Shown: one piece after another, positions 47,401 through 57,800 of the stretch | Layout: each line of letters begins with the position of its first letter | Numbering within the stretch: position 1 is the stretch's first letter | DNA from: Planoprotostelium fungivorum | Taxonomy: Eukaryota; Evosea; Variosea; Cavosteliida; Cavosteliaceae | Reading direction: 5' to 3' | NCBI GenBank assembly: GCA_003024175.1 | Contig: MDYQ01000337.1 | Coordinates: 59,467-123,466, forward strand | DNA length: 64,000 bases | Made by a program: the position numbers and the translations under genes | The notes under the pieces: generated by a model | Seen by the model: the letters and a program-made list of their open reading frames with translations, nothing else | What the model was told of the DNA's origin: nothing | Database searches by the model: none

Positions 47401-48042
47401 ATGGGATTGGAAGATGAGATGGAGAGAAGATGATGGGAGTCGAGATCTTACCGTTGGCGGCTCCAAAGGATTGGGGCTCAGCTGCCTTTCCATTGGAGGT
47501 TTCTCTTCCGTAGATAACGTGTGTGAAGAGGTTGGAGTTGAACTCGGGGCTGAGTTCGGAGCTCCAGTTGGACTGTCCACAGAGTCAGAACGAGTCTGTG
47601 ACGTCATCGATCGAAAATGCACAATCGATTGCCCACCCTCCATTGGTCCTCGATGAGAACCGTAGACTGTCCCTTGAGCTCGGTCAAGTTGAGCTCTCTG
47701 CGTGGTCCTGCCTCGTACATGGACCAACCGTCTGCGCTCTTGACAGTGTAGTTGTAAGAGAAGGTGGGTACGTCTGAAGGGAAGAGGACTTCAATCTCCC
47801 AGAAGCCTCCTCCAACAGCCAGCAGCTTCTTAGAAGCATTTCCATTCCAGCTGCCGAAAGAGGAATGATCACCGACGATGGCTGGCACTTGTCCAGCGCC
47901 CGTCTGATAGTTTATACGAAAGATAACTGGATAATCGTCAGTCCATCGCCCACGTATGCATATGAACAGTGGACATTTCTGACCTCACGGCCAGAGAGTC
48001 GATATAGACGTGGAGATCGTGTGAGGTCTCACCTGATACCAT
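44412..48042 (-). CDS. DPE2: 4-alpha-glucanotransferase, DPE2-type, with two CBM20 domains
   Basis: Transfers glucosyl units between maltose/malto-oligosaccharides and glycogen-like glucans. Start MVS joins through a 111-nt intron to VIFRINYQTGAGQVPA. The first starch-binding domain (about 47970-47640) has FGSWNGNASKKLL and GFWEIEVLFPSD; the second (about 47350-47060) has NPALGDWKLNKAPQL, MWEGVVNVS and YKYVIEGG. The GH77 domain follows: GVAVPVFSLRTKNGLGVGEF, MRLVQLLPINDT, WREYNEVVFYNYIQYN-type exon, AQYFDAFRIDHILGFFRIWE (nucleophile Asp in RIDH), GEDLGMVPDCV (acid/base Glu) and HDTSTLRGWWEED (second Asp). The C-terminus has RINVPAIQEHYWRYRIHVPL. Matches plant and Dictyostelium DPE2 in order. 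About 13 introns. Confidence 0.94.
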
Positions 48043-48472
48043 GTGTGCGTGTGCGTGGTTGACTGTCTGTGGCCGCCGCTCTCAGTGGTTGTAGATGTAG
48101 AGGAGATTTCAGGGAAGACACGTGATTGACCAACAACTGAGGATTTCCTCGCTCCTCCTTCTTTTACCAGGAACGAGGGACCTCCAAATGAGAAGCAGCG
48201 AGAGCATCAGCTGCAGGTGATAGAGGGTACAGTGGAATGAGGAGATGGATGTGGTGGGAAGGTGCCAGTTTCATCTATCTATCAATTTGGTCTCGTGGTC
48301 ACAAAGAGGGAGTTGATGAGAAAATCATCGCTGAATTATGTTTGTGATTGTGATACTCACAACATCGCAACTGACCTCGAAAGATGGACTCAGAACTCTC
48401 ATTTCGATATCTGGCAATTGTCGTTGTGGAACAATCACATTTGCCTTTAAAATCGAAAGAAAGTGTTCATTC
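48043..48472. other. Intergenic between DPE2 and tRNA-Gln
   Basis: No coding frame of note. A CTCCTCCTTC pyrimidine tract lies near 48149-48160. It must hold the DPE2 promoter (minus strand). Confidence 0.4.
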
Positions 48473-48544
48473 GGTTCTATGGTGTAGTGGTTAGCACGTC
48501 AGGTTTTGACCCTGGAATCCCCGGTTCGAACCCGGGTAGGACCT
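48473..48544 (+). tRNA. trnQ-UUG: tRNA-Gln (anticodon TTG)
   Basis: Acceptor GGTTCTA pairs with TAGGACC. The D arm lies in GGTGTAGTGGTTAGCAC (A box). The anticodon arm TCAGG-TTTTGAC-CCTGG gives anticodon TTG, reading CAA. The T arm is CCCGG-TTCGAAC-CCGGG. A seven-T terminator follows at once. No intron. Confidence 0.95.
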
Positions 48545-48758
48545 TTTTTTGTCTTTGCTTGGTCCAGCTCTACCGCACTCTTTTCATTTCTGCTGACGGC
48601 CTGCTCGAAGTCGATTGCACTACTCGAGTTTATCGTTGGTGAAAGCTTACAGAGTCAAAAAAGGCAAAGGTGTAACGGATCTATTGGAATTGCCTTGTAC
48701 CAATATGGACCTCTAACAAATAGGCGAGATAGATAGTTGCCTCAATTCATTTTCTTTA

Positions 48759-51017
48759 TCAAAAAACAGCATCCAAAATCTTCTCCCACAGATTCTGGTG
48801 CACGACCTCCATCACTTGCACCGTATCATATTCTTTCGCCAAGGCAAAATCGAAATCTTCCAATCGTACGATCTGTGCCATCCCGATCAGATCATCACAC
48901 CTCTCTCATCATCTCACCTGACTCTTCTTCACGTAGCGATATCCAAAGTACAAACCGAAGAAGAGGATGACGCCAAAGTAAGAAGCGAAGAAGTTGGCAG
49001 CCTGGAAGGGATAGATTGTGTCCCAACCACTGAAGAGCAATATCGCACAGACCGTAACGAAAGCGAAATAAGAGGAGTAGGGTTGGTATGGTGAACGGTA
49101 CGGAAGAGAATCACGGCTGAGTCACAATCAGAATCACGCGATGATGCTGATGACGCTGATGTGATGATGATGTGATCGTCATCACCTGATCCCTTGAACT
49201 TTCAAAGATCGATGGAAACGGATGAAGCAGAGAGAGATCACAGCCCAACTTGACAGTCCACCTACGGCGGAGATGTGTATGAACCACTGAAAGACGGACG
49301 TGCCGATATCAAACAGGTTGAGATAAGACAAGAGACTCATCATCATCGCCACACCAACAGTTCGATAAGGTATTCCTCTCGAATTACACCTGGTATCATT
49401 TCAGCTCCATTGAAATCATCCATAAAAGATAATCTAATTTCATAAGAATAGAATTCTCACGGTTTGAAATAAGCCGGTGCCTTTCCTTCCAAAGAGAGGG
49501 CGTGCAAAGTCCTCGCGGTGCAGAAGACAAAAGAGTTTCCCGCCGAAAAAACGGCCGTCAAGATGACGGCGTTGATGATGGAGGGCATTCCGTGAATTTC
49601 GGCCCTCTCCAGAAAAATGACAAAGGGGCAGCCGGAGACGTTCTTCTCTCCTCTCAAAACCTTCTCTATGTCAGATTGTTCGTCATTGATTGCACGATCA
49701 TGGTGATGATCACATGATCGATCGCACGTTGATCACGATGTGTGACTCACCGCATCCAACGCCGGATCATCGTAAGGAACGAGGAGGCCTATGATCAATA
49801 TACCCAACAGATAAAACAGTATGATACGGATGAAGATGCGTTTGACGGCCTTTGGAATATTTCTGGAAGGATTCTCCGCCTCAGCTGCTGTCACTGCAAC
49901 CAGCTGGTACACGTCAGATTGACACTTGTATGCAAGATTGACACCTCTGTTCCTAAGAAAGAGAAACCGGCTGGATGTGTGAGTTGAATACCGTGAGTAC
50001 GTTACGTACCTTGGATGAAGACGGCCCAAGTTCCCAGGAACATTCCAAGGAATCCGTCGGTGTAATATTCCGTGAACATTCCTGGTTGATTCCAGTACCG
50101 AAATCCGATGACATCGTGGGTGGGACCACCTGGGAGACTTTTGAGTTTTATTCTTCATTTATTTGATTTTGAAAACGATGGAACGAGCTTACCTCCAAAC
50201 ACCAAGATGATTCCCGTCATGATCAATCCAGTCAATGCGATCACCTGATCATCGTGAGTCACCTGACTCCCCTCTTTTTGTGTTGAGAGGAGCTCACCTT
50301 CACGATAGACAGCCAGAACTCGACTTCACCGTATACACCGGCACCGATGAAGTTGATCGTGCAGAGTAGAACGAGAACGAGAGTCGTCCAGAAGAAAAGA
50401 TTGAGATCGGGAAGCCAATAAGAGATGACCACGGTGCATGCAGTGACCTGAGACGAGTCACGTTTAGGCTAAAAAGTGTTCGAACTCACTTCAGCAGGGA
50501 CGGTCATGCCTGTGGCGTACCAGTAGTTCCACCCCTGTCACGATCAGCGAGGTGATGTGAAATGATGGATGTATCATCATAGCGTACCGTTGTGAAACCT
50601 GATAGTGTCAGGTGAAGAACGAATCATTATTAGAATCTCACCCAATGCTGGGTCTACAAATCTCGTGGCGTAATTGGTAAAACCTCCTGCGAACATGGTG
50701 AGATGATCTCAAACGTACGGTATTCGACATCTAATCAAATTGTCACCTGGAACAGGCATGAAGGCACACATCTCGCCCAGAGATGTCGTCACACTGAATG
50801 TCACCATAGACATCACAGCGAACGCAATGAGCGATCCAACAGGACCCCCCACTGCCAGAGTGAAACCACTTCCGAGGAAGAGACCCGTTCCTATCGTTCC
50901 TCCTATGGCGATCATACTGATGTGTCTCCCCTTCAATCTCCTCTGTAACGTGTGCTCATCTGATGGAATCGAATCAGACGCGACGTCAGTCGCACCGAGA
51001 TCCTCTAAAGGTACCAT
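48759..51017 (-). CDS. Amino-acid permease (APC superfamily, YAT/fungal type)
   Basis: Plasma- or vacuolar-membrane transporter. Start MVPLEDLGATDVASD; soluble N-terminus with RRLKGRHISMIAIGGTIGTG, the signature entry into TM1 of AAP/YAT permeases, then LFLGSGFTLAVGGPVG, FAVMSMVTFSVTTSLGEMCA (TM3 motif) and FMPVPG. Later exons contain YQLVAVTAAEAENPSRNIPK (the E-A-x-NP motif before TM7), RIFIRIILFYLLGILIIGLL, LTAVFSAGNSFVFCTARTLH and ALSLEGKAPAYFK. The last membrane segments are FAFVTVCAILLFSGW and FFASYFGVILFFGLYFGYR. A C-terminal soluble exon ends WEKILDAVF*. About 12 membrane helices fit. More than ten introns. Substrate cannot be told. Confidence 0.9.
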
Positions 51018-51388
51018 CTCTTTGGACGATACGGATCGTGTGCGGACAGCGCCTGCGAATTCCTCGGAGGAATTCCAGTCAAACGTAGATCTCCCCGGAA
51101 AACAATATGATCATCCGTGCCGCCAGTGCAGAGGCCTTTCACCTTCAGACCAAAGTGGGGTGGGGTGTGGTTCAACAGGATGACCTTTTATTCTATTTTA
51201 TTCCTATCACCACTACAACCGGAAGATCACGACGGTGAACCGAACGTGACTGAGGCAGTCGCTCTGATCAAGATATGATGTGAAGACGATGAGTGAGATC
51301 ACCATCACCTTCTATTGAAGAAATGGAAGGTGATGCATCAGTAAAGTAAGAGACGAGTGGAATTAACATTTATTATGAGGTAAAAGGA
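51018..51388. other. Intergenic upstream of permease
   Basis: Contains the palindrome listed below and a TTTTATTCTATTTTATTCC patch (51185-51203). No gene is seen. It lies between two genes of the same strand. Confidence 0.4.
51057..51075. repeat. Perfect 19-bp palindrome
   Basis: GAATTCCTC, a central G, then GAGGAATTC. It lies 40 bp upstream of the permease start codon and could be a dimeric factor site or simply a hairpin. Confidence 0.5.
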
Positions 51389-52029
51389 TTACTTGGCGTG
51401 ACTCGATTGCAAGATACCAATGATGACTCCAAAGAGTCCCAGAGCACTTCCAAAAATCTCGATGACGAGGATCTTCACAAAGAGGACGGGGTTCTGTGCA
51501 TCGCCGAGAGCACATCCAGATCCGGCCATACCGACACAGAGACTGTCCTTCGTATGAGATATGAAGGACACAGATGTGATATGCGATGGGAATCGAGAGA
51601 GGAGCTCACCCGCAGAACAAGTTGGAAAAACCAACGGTGATACCGGCCCAGAATACGGCGTAAGCGCCGTGGAAAGCCTTGTTGGTGGGCTCCTGGTAAT
51701 TCTCTCCCATCTTTCCTTGGAAGATAATGGCCATGATAATTCCATAGATAGCGACGGCTTCACAGAAGATAATGCTTCGGAGATGTCAATCGAGAGATGA
51801 TTCGATATCGGCTCACCTGACCAGATTCTTGGATGTGATTCTAGGGGCCTTGACGGCAGCACCCACAAGCGTACTTCCTGTTGTGAAGATACCCCTGAAC
51901 CCTGTCAACCTCCCCAATCCACTTTTTATATGCATCTCACCAAGCGGCACCGACGACTGATAAAGAGATGGCCAGGGCAGTTCCAATGGCCATCCATGCG
52001 TGTGGGTGAATCAGTGTAAGGACCGACAT
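51389..52029 (-). CDS. ATP6V0B: V-ATPase membrane sector proteolipid subunit c''
   Basis: Proton-carrying ring subunit of the vacuolar ATPase. Start [20 protein letters not shown]; then [48 protein letters not shown] (essential Glu in FCEAVAIYG), [20 protein letters not shown] and [20 protein letters not shown]. The order and the [10 protein letters not shown] motif identify c'' (Vma16p/ATP6V0B) rather than c. The first membrane helix found in human and yeast c'' is absent: the protein starts directly with the helix that is normally the second. I looked upstream for an exon and found none that joins in frame. Four exons. It shares an 88-bp divergent gap with a possible plus-strand gene. Confidence 0.93.
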
Positions 52030-52117
52030 GTTTCCTTCTCTTTGCGATTGAGTTCTTGTTCATCACCCTCGAAAAAAAGATATCATATCTGTTGTCATTT
52101 TTTTTGGTTGGGCGAAA

Positions 52118-52375
52118 ATGAAGAGAAGCAGCTTCGACATCTGTGAAGAGGTTGCGAACGAAGAGAAGAGAAGAGAAGAAGGCTTTTCGTTGGTCGATAA
52201 TCAGGATGATCACACCACGAATTCATGTCACAGGAGCGAAGATGATGCACCATCTGTTTGCATTCGCTATTTGGTTTGTGATCTATGCGACCGAGAGATC
52301 CTCATTTCGCCCACTGACGCATCGTCGATCAACGATCTTCTCGTCCAGTTCCTGTATTCGTCTAATCTTTGTTGA
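52118..52375 (+). CDS. Possible small ORF, unknown
   Basis: An open frame of 85 codons starting MKRSSFDICEEVANEEKRRE, ending QFLYSSNLC*. It begins 88 bp from the V-ATPase start in a divergent layout. An overlapping frame (52143-52409) has a hydrophobic stretch HHLFAFAIWFVIYAT. No domain is visible and the two frames compete, so reality is doubtful. The region on to 52780 holds no better gene. Confidence 0.25.
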   Translation: MKRSSFDICEEVANEEKRREEGFSLVDNQDDHTTNSCHRSEDDAPSVCIRYLVCDLCDREILISPTDASSINDLLVQFLYSSNLC

Positions 52376-52780
52376 TGAGGGAACCACCAGCACCGATGAA
52401 AGAACATGAGACCTCACAATCTCATCTCGTAAGAAAGTCGTCGGAGAATCCACAGTTGGTGCTCGCAGTACACACCTCCCTCACTTTCTTCTTTCGTTTC
52501 GTTCATCATCAAGAGTATCGGCGGCAATCCAACATCCCTCTCCCTCACGGTGGACGAAGAAGGTCAGAGTGAATCGCAGCCTGTGGCTGTAGCCTGCGCT
52601 TGACCACGATTTCATCGAAAAAGACGAGCCGCGAACACTTAATGTCAGGCAGCTCTACACGTGTAGCAGTCTGAGAATGCGCGGGAAAAGTAGATACATA
52701 GATTATGGGCGTTAGATCGGCCAGTTGCGGGGCCCCGAAAGATGATCATTCGGGAGGGTGGATATAGAAGGTGAGAGACG

Positions 52781-54292
52781 ATGAAGTTCGTCTCTTGGAT
52801 CGAATTGAAGCATCGGGCGTTCAATAGACAGGGACACCCAGCAGACAGAGCGATACGATATCTGGGTGAGGATTGCGATGTCTCGTGATGATATCTGAAG
52901 CGTGTAGGACCTCCACTGTTACTGATTCTGATCGGATTGGTGATCCTCTCGGTCTTAACTCTGGTATCACAAATCTTTCCTCTTCGAAAGTTTTCGGACA
53001 CACAGTTGCTGATGCATGCATCCACTACGACTTGGATCCTTATGAATATCTGTTTCAATTATTTCATGGTAATGTTTGTCGATCCAGGTACGACCTTCGA
53101 GCATTACAGGTGTGAACGAACCATCACACGTCACCGAAATCGGTCTTCTGATCGATGTCAAAGAAAGAGACAAGATCAGGTCGAATCATCAGAGATCGAT
53201 AGCGATGACGATCCCTTCTTAGGGAGATACAAACAAGTGTCCAATCGATATGGACAATCACTTCTCGTGAGAGAAGAAGGTGAGCATCTCCATCATCATT
53301 TCCGCCCGTTGTTGTTTGATGATGAAAAGACGAAGGAGTGGAGGCCGCCAAGGTAGACATCAACGATTCATCCGTAGTAAGAGCACTATCCATGCCCATG
53401 TTGAGAACGAGATTCTGTAAGAAATGTGAGACTCTAGACATCATCCTCTCGATCGTGATCGTGATCGTCATCAGGCAACATCACAAAACCGCCGAGGGCT
53501 CATCACTGTGGTGTCTGCAGAAGGTGAGCTCTCGCACATCCGGTTCACCATGATACCCTGACGTGCAACTCATTCTTCATCAGATGCGTCTTAAGAATGG
53601 ATCACCACTGTCGTATCCTTTCCTCTGTCTGTGAAATCTCGTCGATCGTTCCTTGACTCTCATCAGCTTGGACATTATCTTGCATCGGTTTCTATAATCA
53701 CAAGTACTATCTAGCCTTCCTCCTGTATCTATTTTTAGGCTGCATTTACGTCACCCTCATGGCACTCCCCATCATGGACAAAGGGGGGGTGAGGCCACCG
53801 TCCCCATTTTTCGTGCCCACCTTCTCATTCCATTGAAACTCCCTCACCTCCGCCAGGCCGAAAGCATCCCCGTTGTAGTTACATTCGTCTTCTGTGGAAT
53901 CTTCTCAGTGGTTATGTTCTTCTTCACGGTTTATTCTTTCTACATGATGATCTATAGAGGCCAGACACAGTGGGAGAGCCCTGAGAATGCAGCGCTTCAA
54001 AGCAGGTGATGCAGATGATGATGGTGTCCATCGAGCTGATGGTGATGGACAGCATGAATGGGAAAGGACAGAGATACATCTATCCTTATAATCTTGGATG
54101 GAAGAAGAATTTGCACGCCGTATTTGGAAATGGAACGTGAGTCACATCGTCAGCACGATCATCATTACGATCGATGAAGAATGAGGCTGATGAGAGGACA
54201 GGTTGTGGTGGATGCTGCTGATACCGTCCATCGATTCACCACCGGGAGATGGAGTCAAATTCAAAACGGCGTTCGTGGCCGCAACATCATGA
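52781..54292 (+). CDS. DHHC palmitoyltransferase, ZDHHC16-like
   Basis: S-acyltransferase that adds palmitate to Cys residues of membrane proteins. Start MKFVSWIELKHRAFNRQGHP; TM1 GPPLLLILIGLVILSVLTL; TM2 near LLMHASTTTWILMNICFNYF; MVMFVDPGTT. The DHHC cysteine-rich domain is rebuilt over four exons as RTRFCKKCNITKPPRAHHCG, VCRRCVLRMDHHC, PWTLSCIGFYNHKYY (DHHC at about 53605-53615 and onward). TM3 is LAFLLYLFLGCIYVTLMALP, TM4 VVVTFVFCGIFSVVMFFFTV. The tail has YPYNLGWKKNLHAVFG, the conserved aromatic/PaCCT-type end. The usual NNC after DHHCPW is replaced by LSC. Intron junctions were chosen by phase, for example T|GC at CKKC. Confidence 0.92.
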
Positions 54293-54843
54293 TAAACACA
54301 GACGATCTCTTCATTCTCTTTCTAATGAATTGGTGGACTCTGTGAAGTCACTGCGAAGAGATGAATCAAGCTGTGATGCCAAAAGGGCCCTCCCATGGAT
54401 GTCCAGATGTCAATCTGTTCCAAGCTGCTCGGGCGTATCTGCGAAGAAAGAAGGGTCGCAGCTCCAAATTTTGAATTTACATTTGTCGTAAGGTGGGGCT
54501 GAGAGGTTCCACATCATAAGAAGATGCGTTTTTTTCTCAAATCAGGTGATGAACGCATTGTCCACACTCTCACGAAGAGCTATAAGTCTTTCGTTCTGCT
54601 CGTACGATGCAACCTTCAATATTGTCACTCGACTTGGAGTCTTTGTCAAATGGATGGAATATGTCACTCGTGGGCGCTGTCTTGAGAACACAGCTCGAGT
54701 CACTCTTGTGTCAGGACAAGATTCTTACAAATCTCGTCATCTTACCTTGAAACCTTCGCGATAGCTTACCGCATTCTTTGTCCTCCCCGCGTGACCGGTC
54801 TAGAAAAGGCTGAGCAGGTATCCCATCGTTCTCGTACTGAAGA
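54293..54843. other. Intergenic after DHHC gene
   Basis: Chance open frames occur on the plus strand (54249-54491 and 54546-54764), with a Ser-rich composition, but no domain or consistent splice structure supports a gene. Confidence 0.4.
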
Positions 54844-57800
54844 ATGACTTCGAACACTCTCAAAAATCACAGTGACATGAGGACCACGCTCTTCATCGCC
54901 CTGGCCTTGTCAGTAAGTGCCTCTGTTCGAGTTTCAGTCTCTGTGGACGATGATGTTCAAGCGGGTGAGTGATCCGTCGTCTGTTTCTGTGTCGCATGAT
55001 GATGTGATGTAGTGGTGGACGCCGCTCTCCTCAACGTAACTTCTGGCAATGTAACCATATCTCTCGATACAAATGCATTGTATCTCAACCAACACTTGAA
55101 CATCTCGAACCTTCCGTTCATCAACTTCATTGTTTCATCTAGGGCTGGGGCCGTTTTGGTCAACCCTGTCTTTAATTTCTTCAACGTGGGGAACGTCACT
55201 TTCAATTGTGAGAAAGACTTCCCATCTTCCATCTCTGAATCAGATGAAACAGCCGTCAATTTTCGTGGTGGTATAGAGGGAGCCATGATCACAGTGTCTG
55301 AATCGAACCGACTGTCTATATCCTTCTGCGAATTCTACGACGTACATAACGGAACTTCCATCACCGCATTGAATGTCACAATGGTCACGACGAATCAATG
55401 CACCTTCTCGGGGATCACGAATCCCATCAATGGTGGGTATACATCTCAACCTCTAGATTGAATTCGAATAGAACCGAACTTCCTCGTCTGGGGTGGAACG
55501 AGATACTTGAGCGTCACCAATACTAGATTTATAGACTCTTCCATCTCATTCTCCATGTTTTCCGTCATCGACATCGACGAAGATTCCGTCATAATCATGG
55601 ACAACATCACCATAAGTAACGTCCGCACACAATCTCTCCTGGGTGTGATCGATCTCGCAACCAGCAGCTCGGACGTCGACATCCGTCGTTCCGCATTCGT
55701 CAACGTCTTTGGTGATGATGAATCGCATCTGTCTCGTCTCATCTTCACCAGTGTCATTCGGTATCATCAAATTATCCCACGGCTTCATGAGGAATTTCTC
55801 CGTCACAGATTGTCAATTCTTAAGCGGTGCCGGCTACAGTCTCATCTACTCTGACTGGTACATCATCACAGAACACTTTCTATTAGACAACAACGTCTTC
55901 TCTTCGATCCTCCCAACCGTCTCCGATCTCACACCCGGATATATGGTTAACCTCTCATCTGCCATCATCATGATCAGTGGAATGCACAAGACGATCGTCA
56001 TCACCAACTCCGGCGCGAAAAACTGTCTCATGGGCGGTGATGCCGCATTCATCGCCATCATGTGGACGTTCGGACCAGTTCAAGTGGACGATGTCACGCT
56101 GAGTAACATCACCGTGGTGCAGAATCAGTTGGTACCCTTCATGATCAACGCGGCGATCTCGATCGGTTCAATCTCTGTGAGAAATTCCACGATCCAATTT
56201 AATTCTGCAGTGAGCTATTACGGTCAAACTGTATTCGCTGGTGAGCCGTTCGTGTCTATATTATCGTAGAGCCGATGACATGAGTCATTTTCGAAAGCAA
56301 GCTGAGCCGAACAGGTGCAATCGCCGTGTTTGGTTCATATGTTGGTAGTTTGATCGTGGAAGACACGGACATGTCTTACAACAACGGTCCCATTGGTGCC
56401 ATCTACGTGGAGGATTATATCCAAGCCATCACTATCAACAACGTTAGGGCCGTATACAATACCGGTAGAGACGGAGCAGGTGATCCGTCCTCCTTATTTC
56501 ATCCGATGACGCGACCTCAGGCATGTTCTATTTCTACACACTATTCGACGAAACGGTGGTCACAGTGAATAACAGTCTCTTCTATTCGAACACTGCACCC
56601 AATTACGGTGCCGCGATCAGAATTGATGCCTTCAAAAACGGCTCAGGAATTTACAACAGTCGATTCGAATTCAACACTTTGACGTCCCCATACAGTTTGG
56701 GTGAATTTACAAATCTTTATTCGATTACACTCACGATGTTTCAGGTGGTGGTGTCTACCTTTACGACTATCTCGGATACGACGTAAGTCGCGCATCACGT
56801 CACATCGTCTCACCGTCATCATCATCACCTCAACATCTCAACATATCAAAATCTTCTCGTCTTCTCGTAATCTCACCATCTCATCATCTCATCATCATCT
56901 CATCATCTCATCATATCATCTCATCATCTCATCATCTCATCATCTCATCATCATCAGAACTTATTCGTCTTCGATCACTGCGTCTTCCAATCGAATTCTG
57001 CTTACTTCGGCTCGGCTATCGCCGCTAGCTGTCCCTATCGACTGCTCAACTCTCATTTCTCCGGACATCCCCCCAATTTCTCCGTCATCTACGACACTTC
57101 ACGTTATGTCTACGTCTCCAAGTGTGATTTCTCCGATTTCTCCGCGTCGGTGAGAATTTCAGATGAAATTTCATTCTTCTCATTTCCATGACAGCCCAGC
57201 GGAATGTTCACCACGTACGCAGCATACGACGTACCGGATGCATCGTACACGTTGACGGACAACACGTTCAGTTCGACTTGGACTCACAATATCTATTGTG
57301 GTCAATTTGGTGAACGCAGCAAGCTATGGAAATGCATGCACTGACCTCAGTAGGCTCTATAGGTACATACACGTTTAAAAATAACATTCTCCCCAACACA
57401 TTGAGCGAGAACATCATCCGCGCTTCGATTAGCAGTGCGGTCTATACGTTTGCTTCGATCGTCATTGAAGACAACCAAATGGGCGGAATCAGTCCTTCTC
57501 TCTTTTCGAGCTATTCGGATCACTTGAGTCATATCTCGCTGAAAGGAAACGGCCTGACGTCTTCTTCGTTCAACGAGAATACATTGCCACCCCAATTGAA
57601 GAGGTTAGATATAAGTCGAAATCAGGTAAGTCATAATTGATTCATATGTGGGTGAATTCGGTACAGTTGACAGACGACATCATTTCTTACATCGAAGCGC
57701 TGACCAATGTGGTGGAATTGAGGCTGAACGATAACTTGTTCACCGATACTTCTCTCTTTGTCAATCTGCCGAAGACGATCACCACTCTGGATCTCTCTGG

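Noticed and set aside
52118-52572. Considered as an upstream exon of the DHHC gene
   Set aside because: The DHHC start at 52781 gives a complete, family-like N-terminus, and no phase-consistent junction links the two.
54249-54764. Two plus-strand ORFs after the DHHC gene
   Set aside because: The first overlaps the DHHC last exon in another frame; the second has no domain, start context or splice support.
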